This document shows positions 42,319 to 50,508 of a DNA stretch of 64,000 nucleotides, piece after piece. A program made the position numbers and the translations under genes. Position 1 is the first letter of the stretch. Each line of letters opens with the position of its first letter. Below the pieces are notes generated by a model. That model was not told the DNA's origin, ran no database searches, and saw only the letters and a list, made by a program, of their open reading frames with translations. The DNA is from Microbacterium paludicola (lineage in GTDB: Bacteria; Actinomycetota; Actinomycetes; Actinomycetales; Microbacteriaceae), in NCBI RefSeq assembly GCF_015235415.1, contig NZ_JADGLL010000014.1, forward strand, positions 1-64,000, in the 5' to 3' direction.

Positions 42319-42705
42319 GTGCGCTCGATCCGCAGTCGCGTTTCAGATGATCGAGGACTCTCCACCGCGGAGTCCTCGATCATCTGGAGCGTGTTCTTCC
42401 TGGTGGTCCTGACGATCCTCCAGGCCGCGGTGTACCTGCACGGCTACAACCTCGCTCAGGCGGCCGCCGCCGTCGCCGTCGAGGAGACCCGGCTCTACGA
42501 CGGCGGCACCGGCGACGGCTACGCCGCTGCCTCGAGCACCGCTGCGAAGTCCGGCGGCATGCTCAACAACATCAGCGTCAACGTCTCCCGCTCAGCCACG
42601 CAGGTCTCTGCCACGGTCACCGGAGACGTTCCGCTGCTCGTTCCCGGGATGAACCTCACAGTCACCGGCACCGCGAGCGGCCCGGTCGAAAGGTGGGTGG
42701 ACTGA
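42319..42705 (+). CDS. TadE-like minor pilin 1
   Basis: 128 aa. GLSTAESSIIWSVFFLVVLT at about 13-32 is the processed-helix motif of TadE pseudopilins, followed by a beta-rich C-terminal domain. GTG start. A perfect 17-bp inverted repeat lies within codons 9-23. Coupled to the next gene by TGATG. Confidence 0.8.
   Translation: MRSIRSRVSDDRGLSTAESSIIWSVFFLVVLTILQAAVYLHGYNLAQAAAAVAVEETRLYDGGTGDGYAAASSTAAKSGGMLNNISVNVSRSATQVSATVTGDVPLLVPGMNLTVTGTASGPVERWVD
42344..42386. repeat. Perfect 17-bp inverted repeat inside the TadE-like gene
   Basis: CAGATGATCGAGGACTC (42344-42360), 9-nt loop, GAGTCCTCGATCATCTG (42370-42386). It starts 53 bp after the pilin stop codon and lies within the first codons of the TadE-like gene. 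In RNA it would form a very stable hairpin between the abundant pilin message and the minor pilin genes. No T-run follows. Confidence 0.85.
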
Positions 42706-43157
42706 TGCACATCATCCGCCGCCTCCGCGATCGCCTCCGCCGGGACGAACGTGGCCTGGACAGCGCAGAGTTCGTCATCCTCGTGCCCCTGTTCGGCATC
42801 ATCCTCGGCCTGCTCATCGCCGGCGGACGCCTCGGCCTGGCCGACATCAATGCCCAGGGCGCCGCCTCGGCAGCTGCACGCGCCGCCAGCCTCGCCGCAA
42901 CGGCCACGGCCGCTCAGGGCGAGGCCCACGCCGCCGCTCAGTCGCAGCTCGCCTCCGCCGGCATCAGCTGCGCACCCCTGGACATCGTCGTCGACGCCAG
43001 CGGCCTGAACACCGCGATCGGTGAAGCCGGGACCGTCAGCGTGCAGGTCACCTGCACGGTCCCGCTCGGCGACCTGCTCGTGCCCGGCCTGCCCGGCAGC
43101 CGCACCATCGCTGCCAGCGCCAGCAGCCCGATCGACCCATACAAGGAGAGGGGATGA
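42705..43157 (+). CDS. TadE-like minor pilin 2
   Basis: 150 aa. RRDERGLDSAEFVILVPLFG is a TadE/pseudopilin motif with the invariant Glu, then a hydrophobic helix to about residue 40, an Ala-rich helical stalk, and one disulfide pair (C101, C122 region). Start coupled by TGATG; ends with ATGA overlap to the next gene. Confidence 0.8.
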   Translation: MHIIRRLRDRLRRDERGLDSAEFVILVPLFGIILGLLIAGGRLGLADINAQGAASAAARAASLAATATAAQGEAHAAAQSQLASAGISCAPLDIVVDASGLNTAIGEAGTVSVQVTCTVPLGDLLVPGLPGSRTIAASASSPIDPYKERG

Positions 43158-43564
43158 CCATGCTCCGCAGCATCCTGCAGCGACTGCGCGACGATGAGCG
43201 CGGCTGGGTCGCGCCCATGTTCGTCGTGCTCGTGCCCGTCTTGATGCTCGCCACCGGGCTCGTCGTCGACGGCGCCGCGAAGATCCAGGGCAACGTCCAC
43301 GCCGACCAGGTCGCCGCCTCCGCCGCCCGCGCCGCGACGGCCGCCGTCAGCGGGGGAGCGATCCGCAACGGCGCCATGAACCTCAACGGCTCCGCCGCCT
43401 ACCAGGCAGCGATGGACTACGTGAACTCCTCCGGGTTCAGCGGGTCCGCAATCGTCTCCGGCAACGAGATCCGCGTCGAGGTCTGGTCAGATGTAGAGAC
43501 CATGTTCCTCGGCACGTCGCTGCCCATCAGCGGATCCGCCACCGCGGCGCTGATCACCCAGTGA
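43154..43564 (+). CDS. TadG/TadE-like pilus protein
   Basis: 136 aa. RDDERGWVAPMFVVLVPVLM resembles the Tad helix but with Trp-Val-Ala replacing the GxxxxE context, as in TadG-like proteins with a von Willebrand-type origin. Rest is Ala-rich helix and a small beta domain. Third of three consecutive pseudopilin-like genes. Confidence 0.75.
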   Translation: MTMLRSILQRLRDDERGWVAPMFVVLVPVLMLATGLVVDGAAKIQGNVHADQVAASAARAATAAVSGGAIRNGAMNLNGSAAYQAAMDYVNSSGFSGSAIVSGNEIRVEVWSDVETMFLGTSLPISGSATAALITQ

Positions 43565-43575
43565 AGGAGATCTCC

Positions 43576-44199
43576 ATGAAGCTCAACCGCACGACCGTCG
43601 CCAGCATCACCCTCGGCGCGATCGCGCTCGGCCTCCTCACCGGGTGCACCACGAGCGCCCCACAGGCCACTGAGAGCCCCTCGCCGACGCCCACGCCCAC
43701 GGAGACCGCCCGCGGACCCGTCGCGCCGCCCGAGAGCGAGGAAGAGGCTATCGAGCAGGCCGACGCCGTTCTGACCGAATGGTTCGAGACACGAGGCGCC
43801 GTGAACGCGACAGCAGGCACCGCCCTCGATACGGCACCCCTCGAGGAGCTGTCGACAGGACGAGCTCTCGAGTTCTCCGTCAACGATGCGACCCAGATCT
43901 CGACCGGCCCGATCCTCAACGTGGACGAAGTGAACGTCGAAGGTCCTGGGACGTCTGAGGGGGCGATGACCTTTGAGACGCGCAACGCCTATGGCCAGGA
44001 GTGGGAAGGCATCGAGAACGGCCTCGTGACCATCAACGCATGCCAGGACGCCAGCGATTACCAGGTGTACGCGAGTGACGGCTCCGAAGCGATGATGCAC
44101 CCGGACCCTCGACAGCTTTTCGACTACCAGGTCGTCTATGACGCCGACCGCGAGGCCTGGCTGGTTTCCGACCTGATCAGCCTGGGTCAGACCTGCTGA
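43576..44199 (+). CDS. Lipoprotein of the Tad locus
   Basis: 207 aa. Signal peptide with lipobox LLTGCT (lipidated Cys at about 24), Thr/Pro/Glu-rich linker, then an alpha-beta domain of the kind found in actinobacterial surface lipoproteins. ATG at 43576 with AAGGAGATCTCC in front. May anchor or time pilus emergence through the wall. Confidence 0.7.
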   Translation: MKLNRTTVASITLGAIALGLLTGCTTSAPQATESPSPTPTPTETARGPVAPPESEEEAIEQADAVLTEWFETRGAVNATAGTALDTAPLEELSTGRALEFSVNDATQISTGPILNVDEVNVEGPGTSEGAMTFETRNAYGQEWEGIENGLVTINACQDASDYQVYASDGSEAMMHPDPRQLFDYQVVYDADREAWLVSDLISLGQTC

Positions 44200-44221
44200 T
44201 CATGACATCTCGGGGGGAGAT

Positions 44222-45241
44222 ATGACCAAGCGCTTTCTCACAGCGCTCATCGGGGTGATCGCGGTTGCTATCGGGCTGACCACAGCCGTAACCGCCCCGG
44301 CCAATGCGGCCGGTGGCGTGTGGTGCGACCCCGGCAGCGGCCGCTGCTACGTCACCCTGGCGTCTCCACCTACCGATCCGGCTTACAGTCCCGACTCCAA
44401 CGGTTGGACCGCGGGGGCGCCAGAGTGCTTCGTCGAAGTAACCCGAGAGCTTGCGGAGGATTGGGGGCTCTCCACCGATGAACTCAAGGTGATCCCGATC
44501 AGCGCGACAGCGGCGCGCTGGTTCATGTCGATCTCCTGCGGTGACGGGCAGTCGTATTGGTCGAACAACCGCCAGTGCTACATCAGCATGGCTCCTCAGC
44601 CGTGGCCGCCCCGAGGCGGTTACAGCGACGAGGCGGGCTACTACCAGTGCATCAAGCCTGCACAGTTTGGGCCCGGCGTCTGGTCCTACTTCTGGTCAGA
44701 GACCATCCCACCCGGGCTCCAGGTCTACACGCCAGGTATGGCGGCGCTGAAACTCATCGAGACCTTCCAGCTGCGCGGTATCGACATCGGCATGGCCCCC
44801 GAGGTGAACCCGGACTGGGGGCACCGGCGCTCATACGTTGGCATCCCGGTCTGGCTGTGGGTCGAGAATCCTCAGCCGCTGACCTGGGGTCCATACAGCG
44901 AGACGGCGACGCTCGGCGGGCAGACGATCACTGCCACGGCGCGAGTGTCGTCCGCGGTGTGGAACATGGGTGACGGCCGTACCTTCGCGTGCGGGGCCGG
45001 CACCGCGTACAACGAGGGCTACGGACTGGCCGACTCGCCGACCTGCGGTCACCGCTACCTGCAGACCTCGGAGAACCAGCCGGGCGATCGCTACCGGGTC
45101 AGCGCGACGACTTACTGGGTCATCGAGTGGACATCACTTGCCGGCGTTGGAGGCACCGTGAACCTGTCCACGACAAGCGACACCATCGAGCTCGAGGTCA
45201 ACGAGCTGCAGTCCGTGAACGTCAAGACGAACGGAGGCTGA
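44222..45241 (+). CDS. Secreted 339-aa protein of the Tad locus
   Basis: Signal peptide with cleavage after ANA (residue 29). Mature protein has many Trp, Tyr and Cys (pairs such as WCDPGSGRCY, QCYISMAP, FACGAG, TCGHRY), so it is a disulfide-bonded extracellular protein, perhaps a pilus-tip or surface adhesin. Similar proteins occur beside TadE-like genes in actinobacterial plasmids. Strong GGGGGGAG ribosome site. No catalytic motif. Confidence 0.65.
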   Translation: MTKRFLTALIGVIAVAIGLTTAVTAPANAAGGVWCDPGSGRCYVTLASPPTDPAYSPDSNGWTAGAPECFVEVTRELAEDWGLSTDELKVIPISATAARWFMSISCGDGQSYWSNNRQCYISMAPQPWPPRGGYSDEAGYYQCIKPAQFGPGVWSYFWSETIPPGLQVYTPGMAALKLIETFQLRGIDIGMAPEVNPDWGHRRSYVGIPVWLWVENPQPLTWGPYSETATLGGQTITATARVSSAVWNMGDGRTFACGAGTAYNEGYGLADSPTCGHRYLQTSENQPGDRYRVSATTYWVIEWTSLAGVGGTVNLSTTSDTIELEVNELQSVNVKTNGG

Positions 45242-48200
45242 TGATGATCAAGCGCATCGTCGTCGCATTGGGGGCTCTGGCCCTCTCCGCCCTGCTGCTG
45301 GCGGGGATCCCGCTGCTGCTCATCGATCTGGCCGGCAACCCGATCCCGTCGTGGGATCGTCTCGTCGAGGCGTTCACGATGCCCGACTACGGTGGCCGGT
45401 TCCTGATCGGCACGGTCATCCCGGTGGCGGCGTGGATCGCCTGGGCGACGTTCGCGATCGGGTTCCTCGCCGAGATCCCCAACCAGCTGCGTGCGCTGCG
45501 CGGTTCCGCGTCCCCGCGGCACCGCGTTCGTGTGCCGATGCTTGGTGCGCAGCAGAAGGCTGCGGGCGTGCTGATCGCCGCGATCCTGGCGGTGTTCATG
45601 CCGTCGACGGCGATGGCCGCCGAGCCGACCCACGCGGAGACGTACGCCGCTTCGTCGACGTCGATCAGCCAGACCGCGGTCTACGAGGCCCCTGCTCCTG
45701 CCGCTCAACCCGCTGCTCAGCCCACGACCGCGGAGGCGGCGGCGGCGGACGAGCGGCGGGTGGTCGAGTCGGGCGACACGCTGTGGGCGATCGCGGAGGA
45801 GGAGCTCGGCGCGGGGGAGCGGTACTCCGAGATCTTCGAAGCATCCCGTGACTCGGTCCAGCCGGGTGGGCAGCACCTGAGCGACCCGGACCTCATCCTG
45901 CCCGGCTGGACCGTGACGATCCCGAGCGCTCAGCAGGCCGCGCCCGCGTCGGTGCCGGAAGAGGCCCCGGTGCCGCCGGAGCAGGCTCCCGTCGAGGCGC
46001 CGGTGTCGGAGGATGCCCCTGCCGTCGACGAGGCCCCTGAGGTCTCGGAGGCTCCGGCCAGCGAGACGTCGGCCGATGAGGGTACGGCGACTGAGGACGT
46101 GCAGGAGTCCGCGGGCCCCGGGTTCGTCACCGGCGGTGACGACACCCCGGCAGAGCAGTCCCAGGCTGACGATGAGGAGGCCTCCGTGGTGGCTGACGTC
46201 GACGAGGACGTGGACGAGACCGACTGGGTCGACGTGGTCACCGACTGGCGCACGCTCGGCGGCATCGGGGGAGTCCTGGCCGCCGGTCTGCTGTCCCTGC
46301 TCGGCCTGCGCCGTGCGAACCAGCGCCGCAACCGCAAGCCGGGCACTCAGGTGGCGATGCCGGACGAGACGATCAGCACGGTCGAGCTCGAGCTGCGCGC
46401 GGTGGAAAACCCCGAGGGCATGGACGCCGTCGACCACGCACTGCGTCTCCTCGGCTCGTGGGCGCAGAAGACGGGCCAGCCGCTGCCGACCCTGTACGCG
46501 CTGCGGCTGAGCGAGACCGAGATCAACGTGTTCCTCGAGGAGCCGGCCAAGCTGCCGGAGCCGTTTGTGGCTGACACCGACGACAATATGGCCTGGGTGG
46601 TCGCCCTCGACAAGATCGAGGCGATCGAGGAGATCCCCTCCTCCCCGTACCCCGGCCTGGTCACCCTCGGCAAAGACGAGACCGACGCGAAGCTCATGGT
46701 CGACCTCGAGCGACTGGGCGCGCTGAACGTGCTCAGCACCGACCCGCAGCTGCAGGCAGCTGCGCTCACCGCGCTCGCACTCGAGCTGGCCACCGTTCCG
46801 TGGGCGGACTTCGTGCGCGTCACGCTCGTCGGTGTTGCGCCGGAACTGCCCGAGGGTCTCGGCTCCGGGCGGGTGCGCCACGTCGACGACGTCTCCACGC
46901 TCCTGCACGAGCTGCGCGGCCAGGCACGCGAGATCGAAACCGCGCTCGCACTCGAGGGCGGCGAGGGGTTGCACCAGCGCCTGCAGTCGGAGGCGTGGGC
47001 ACCTGAGGTCATCGTCCTCGGCGAGGTCCCGGAGGAGCCTGCGCGTTCCGAGCTCGCCGAGCTCGTCTCCCGGATCCCCCGCGTGGGCATCGCCGCCATC
47101 AGCGGCGGTCCGCTCACCGGAGCGTGGAACTACACCGTCGACTCCAAGGACGCTGCAAGCCTGGAGATCCCGGATGCGGGTGTCGCGCTGCCGCTGGTAC
47201 CGCAGCTGGTCGGCAAGGACGACTACTCGCGGATCCTCGCTCTGTTCGGCGTCGCGACGGAAGGCGACGCGGTCGAGTACTCCCCGGCCTCTCCCGAGCT
47301 CGAGCTCGACGAGATCCCTGCCCCGGAGAGCCCCGTCGACGTGGAGGCTGAGGCCGCCGTCACCGCCGCCGTCGCCGTCGCCGCCGCCGCCGCGGCCGCG
47401 GCCGCGGCCGCGGCCGAGCCTGCCGCCGACGTCGAGACCGCCGCCAATGCCGAGGCACCCGTCGAGGCCGCCGCCGAGGATGCTTCGATCGACGAGAAGA
47501 TCGCCGCGACGGTATCGCTGCGGGCGCCGCGGCTGCGCCTGCTCGGCTCGGTCTCGCTCACCGACCCGCAGGGCGAGACTCCGACGAACCCGACGACTGC
47601 GAAGCAGTGGGAGTCCTCGATCAGCCGAGCCACGGAGCTGATCGCGTTCCTCGCGACCCGCCCCACGGGCCAGGCGACGACGGAGGAGGTGCACGCCGCG
47701 CTCTGGCCGGGTCAGCAGCACGACACCAAGCAGGCCAAGCAGTCCCGCGAAGGCCTGGTCTCGCGCACCCGGCGCTGGCTCGGCAAGGACGCCAACGGCG
47801 AGTGGTACCTGCCCTACGCCACCGGCGGCATCTACACCGTCTCGGAGGCCCTCACCCGCGACTGGCAGGACTTCCTGCGCCTCGTCGGGGACGACCCCAC
47901 CGTGGCGGACACCGCGGATCTGATCAAGGCGCTCGCCCTGGTGAGCGACCAGCCGATCAGCGGCGTCAAGAGCAAGCGCTACGGGTGGGCCGAGCAGCTG
48001 CGGCAGCAGATGATCTCCACCGTCAGCGACGCCGCGCACGAGCTCGCCACGCGCGCCCTCTCGGCCGGGGATACCCGCAACGCCCGCATGGCGGCCGCCG
48101 TCGGCCGGATGGTCGAGCCGGAGAACGAAGTGCTGTGGCGGGACGGGATCCGCGCTGAGCACCTCGCCGGCGATCGCGCCGGCGTCGAGCGCCTGGTCGA

Positions 48201-48309
48201 CCAGCTGCGCCGCCTCAAGCGCTCCATCGACCCCGAGGACGACGAGCTCGGCGCCGAGACGCAGGCGCTCGTCGACCAGCTGCACGAGCGTTACGCGATG
48301 GCCAGCTGA
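45241..48309 (+). CDS. LysM and BTAD-domain transmembrane protein
   Basis: 1022 aa. Three hydrophobic segments at the N-terminus (about 6-27, 50-75, 100-122). LysM domain at about 174-222 (VVESGDTLWAIAEEELG). Acidic Pro/Glu linker (225-330), a membrane helix (about 340-362), a cytoplasmic part, a poly-Ala tract (about 709-723), and a C-terminal bacterial transcriptional activator-like (BTAD/SARP) domain (about 760-1022) beginning LRLLGSVSL. Such LysM-BTAD proteins accompany actinobacterial Tad loci. Start ATG 45241 or 45244. It may link wall state to pilus or transcription control. Confidence 0.85.
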   Translation: MMIKRIVVALGALALSALLLAGIPLLLIDLAGNPIPSWDRLVEAFTMPDYGGRFLIGTVIPVAAWIAWATFAIGFLAEIPNQLRALRGSASPRHRVRVPMLGAQQKAAGVLIAAILAVFMPSTAMAAEPTHAETYAASSTSISQTAVYEAPAPAAQPAAQPTTAEAAAADERRVVESGDTLWAIAEEELGAGERYSEIFEASRDSVQPGGQHLSDPDLILPGWTVTIPSAQQAAPASVPEEAPVPPEQAPVEAPVSEDAPAVDEAPEVSEAPASETSADEGTATEDVQESAGPGFVTGGDDTPAEQSQADDEEASVVADVDEDVDETDWVDVVTDWRTLGGIGGVLAAGLLSLLGLRRANQRRNRKPGTQVAMPDETISTVELELRAVENPEGMDAVDHALRLLGSWAQKTGQPLPTLYALRLSETEINVFLEEPAKLPEPFVADTDDNMAWVVALDKIEAIEEIPSSPYPGLVTLGKDETDAKLMVDLERLGALNVLSTDPQLQAAALTALALELATVPWADFVRVTLVGVAPELPEGLGSGRVRHVDDVSTLLHELRGQAREIETALALEGGEGLHQRLQSEAWAPEVIVLGEVPEEPARSELAELVSRIPRVGIAAISGGPLTGAWNYTVDSKDAASLEIPDAGVALPLVPQLVGKDDYSRILALFGVATEGDAVEYSPASPELELDEIPAPESPVDVEAEAAVTAAVAVAAAAAAAAAAAAEPAADVETAANAEAPVEAAAEDASIDEKIAATVSLRAPRLRLLGSVSLTDPQGETPTNPTTAKQWESSISRATELIAFLATRPTGQATTEEVHAALWPGQQHDTKQAKQSREGLVSRTRRWLGKDANGEWYLPYATGGIYTVSEALTRDWQDFLRLVGDDPTVADTADLIKALALVSDQPISGVKSKRYGWAEQLRQQMISTVSDAAHELATRALSAGDTRNARMAAAVGRMVEPENEVLWRDGIRAEHLAGDRAGVERLVDQLRRLKRSIDPEDDELGAETQALVDQLHERYAMAS

Positions 48310-48311
48310 TC

Positions 48312-48911
48312 GTGACCACGATCGCGAGCACGCCCACCAGGATCCAGGCCGCAGGCTTCGGGATCCTCCTCGCCGCGGCTGCCGTCGCGCTGGGCGTGCT
48401 CGCCGGCCACCTGACCCTCAACGGCGCTGAGCAGGCGATCGGGTGGGCGGCCACCGCGGTGTTCGCGCCCTTGGGCCTTGGGCTGGCCGTGATCGACGCA
48501 CGCGAGCACCGCCTGCCGAACCTGATCACCCTTCCGCTGGCCGCAGCGATGGCCATCGTGGTCACTGCCGGCGCGGGCGTCTCCGGACAGTGGGCTGCAC
48601 TCGTGCAGGCGCTCCTGTCGGGCCTGGGGCTGGGAGTCGTGTTGATGCTCGTGGCGATGACCGGCACGCTCGCATTCGGGGACGTCAAGCTCGGCCTGTC
48701 CCTCGGGATCCTCACCGGGTGGTTCAGCTGGACCCTGCCCCTCACCGCGGTGTTCGCCGCGTACGTTCTGGCCATGCCACACGCACTGGCCCTGCTGGCC
48801 CGGAAGCGCCGCACGGAGGCTCCCGCGGCCGCGGGGCCGACGTTCATGCCGATGGGTCCCTACCTGGTCGCTGGCGCCCTCCTGGTGACCCTGGCGACGC
48901 TGCTGCTCTGA
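48312..48911 (+). CDS. tadV: Prepilin peptidase (A24, TadV/CpaA-like)
   Basis: 199 aa. Membrane-embedded aspartate protease that trims Flp and TadE-like prepilins. Catalytic aspartates D62 (AVIDAREHRLPN) and D124 (FGDVKLG). Six or so membrane helices. GTG start 3 bp after the LysM-BTAD gene. No methylase domain, as usual for the Tad type. Confidence 0.92.
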   Translation: MTTIASTPTRIQAAGFGILLAAAAVALGVLAGHLTLNGAEQAIGWAATAVFAPLGLGLAVIDAREHRLPNLITLPLAAAMAIVVTAGAGVSGQWAALVQALLSGLGLGVVLMLVAMTGTLAFGDVKLGLSLGILTGWFSWTLPLTAVFAAYVLAMPHALALLARKRRTEAPAAAGPTFMPMGPYLVAGALLVTLATLLL

Positions 48912-48924
48912 CCGTGAGGAACCC

Positions 48925-49215
48925 GTGAACCCCATCGCCCAGCCCGAGACCAACTTCAACGCTCCGGACTCCGTCCTCGCCCAGACCATCGCCGCAGACA
49001 GCGGATGGCAGCAGGACGGCAGTGGGGCGGTCTACGACGAGCGCGGCGTGATCGTCGCCAGCAGCCTCGCCGACCTCGGCATCATCGGCCGCGAGCTCGG
49101 CTGGTTCACCCCGCGCGGTACTGTCGCCAGCGGCCTCGTCTGGGCGAAGATCCCCGACGGCTCCGCGACTCGCGCCGACCAGGCGCGCGCGGCCGCCCGT
49201 CGGCTGGGTCTCTGA
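48925..49215 (+). CDS. Hypothetical 96-aa protein
   Basis: GTG start after GTGAGGAA. Soluble, with a repeated strand-turn pattern (WQQDGSGAVYDERG, GWFTPRGTVASG). No known domain. Last gene of the pilus transcription unit by spacing; function unknown. Confidence 0.55.
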   Translation: MNPIAQPETNFNAPDSVLAQTIAADSGWQQDGSGAVYDERGVIVASSLADLGIIGRELGWFTPRGTVASGLVWAKIPDGSATRADQARAAARRLGL

Positions 49216-49229
49216 GCGATCGGGCAGCC

Positions 49230-49260
49230 TGTCAGACGGCCCCCTCGTGGCGCACCTATA
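49230..49260 (+). promoter_or_regulatory. Element promoter P5 (TGTCAG-N17-CACCTATA)
   Basis: TGTCAG, 17 bp, CACCTATA. 29 bp before the ATG of the 69-aa gene. Confidence 0.75.
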
Positions 49261-49288
49261 CGGGTGAGCCACGAGGAAAGGGGCCCTC

Positions 49289-49498
49289 ATGCAGAGCATC
49301 TCGACACCCGCAGCACACACCTGCACGTCGACAGCCGATCGAGCCTGGGACCAGGCGCACGCCTACGCCGTGGCCGCCGGCATCGACCAGGCCCAGGCGT
49401 TCGCGGACGACTACGCGTTCCTGATCGACGACCTGGTGCACGAGACCCGCTATCCGGACGTGCCGCTGCCGACGCCCGCTGAGCACGTCTGGCCCTAG
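49289..49498 (+). CDS. Hypothetical 69-aa protein
   Basis: ATG with GAGGAAAGG ribosome site behind promoter P5. Acidic helical protein (AAGIDQAQAFADDYAFLIDD). Ends in TAG, after which the same reading frame stays open into the CPBP-protease-like protein, so the two may once have been, or may still act as, one unit. Confidence 0.55.
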   Translation: MQSISTPAAHTCTSTADRAWDQAHAYAVAAGIDQAQAFADDYAFLIDDLVHETRYPDVPLPTPAEHVWP

Positions 49499-49555
49499 CT
49501 CGAGCTCGGCGGGTTCATCAGCGGGCGCCGGCTGCTGGCCGCGCTCGTCACGGGA

Positions 49556-49987
49556 GTGGCCGGCGGCCTGGTGAGCTTGGCGATCGGGGGCGCACTGCTC
49601 CTGGTCCCGGCTCTTGCCGAGTCCGCCCCTGCCTCGGATGCACGGTTCGACGCCGTGGCCGGCACGCCGCCCTGGGTGCCGCCGGCGTTCTTCGCGATCT
49701 ACGCGGCCGCGCCCGAGGAGATCATCTACCGGGGCGTGCTCCTCGGTGTCCTCGCGCTGAGCGTCGCGACGACCAGGAGCCGATGGGCTCGGGCCGTGGT
49801 GGAATCGGGAGCGCTGCTCATCGTGAGCGTGGTCTTCGGCCAGGTGCACCTCGACTGGTCGCTCCTGAACGCGGTCACCGCCGGGATGACGGGTGCGGTC
49901 TACGGCATCGTCGCGATCGCCACCCGGAGCCTCTGGGCCGCGATCATCGCCCACATGCTCTACAACGCACTGATCTTCGTGGTGTGA
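49556..49987 (+). CDS. CPBP/CAAX-type intramembrane protease-like protein
   Basis: 143 aa. PEEIIYRG (EExxxR), FGQVHLD (FxxxH) and HMLYNALIF (HxxxN) are the three motifs of CPBP glutamate proteases (Abi family). Only four membrane helices fit, so it is shorter than usual. Start uncertain: GTG 49556 lacks a strong RBS, and the frame is open back to the TAG at 49496. Known relatives act in bacteriocin immunity or membrane protein processing. Confidence 0.72.
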   Translation: MAGGLVSLAIGGALLLVPALAESAPASDARFDAVAGTPPWVPPAFFAIYAAAPEEIIYRGVLLGVLALSVATTRSRWARAVVESGALLIVSVVFGQVHLDWSLLNAVTAGMTGAVYGIVAIATRSLWAAIIAHMLYNALIFVV

Positions 49988-50029
49988 GACTTCCTCGCCT
50001 TCGGAGCGGGCAGTCTCCCTAACCGAATG

Positions 50030-50400
50030 TCAGAGCGGGGCGCCCCAGTAATCCTCGGCGTTCACCTCGAGCGCGAGGCGGATCGTCTCGACCTCGTCGT
50101 CGCTCGCGCCCGGGAGTGCCTGGGGGAGGGAGCTCAGCACTGCGGCCAGCGGGATCGGAACCTTGCCGTCATGGTCGAGGTGCCGGTTCACCGACGTCAG
50201 GTACTCCACGACGACGGCCATCGCATCGTGTGATCCGAGGCTGCGCAGCGCAGCCAGCGCCAGGCGTCCGGTGTCGTCGCCGATGTGGTGGTGCTCGCGT
50301 GCGAAGTTGCCCTGCTCGAACGCTGTGCGACCGCAGTCGCGCGCAGCGCCGTAGAGGGCGTTGCGGAGCGTGTAGTCGTCGATCGTCACGTCGGCCACAG
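50030..50400 (-). CDS. Hypothetical 123-aa protein
   Basis: GTG start at 50400 with AAGGCA upstream; the longer frame runs into promoter P6 of the opposite strand and is unlikely. Helical soluble protein (LRNALYGAARDCGRTAFEQG, then HHHIGDDTGRLALAALRSLG). No domain recognised. Confidence 0.5.
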
Positions 50401-50472
50401 TGGGTGCCTTCCTACCGCCGGCCGCCGTCGACCGTCGATGCCAGAAGGGTAGCCGTCCGCGACGACATCGCC

Positions 50473-50503
50473 GGTCAGAATCCGACCCGACGGAGCGCCT
50501 ATA
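50473..50503 (+). promoter_or_regulatory. Element promoter P6 (GGTCAG-N17-CGCCTATA), leaderless
   Basis: GGTCAG, 17 bp, CGCCTATA; the ATG of the Cys-repeat gene (50509) begins 5 bp after TATA, where transcription should start, so the mRNA is expected to be leaderless. Confidence 0.75.
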
Positions 50504-50508
50504 CGGGT

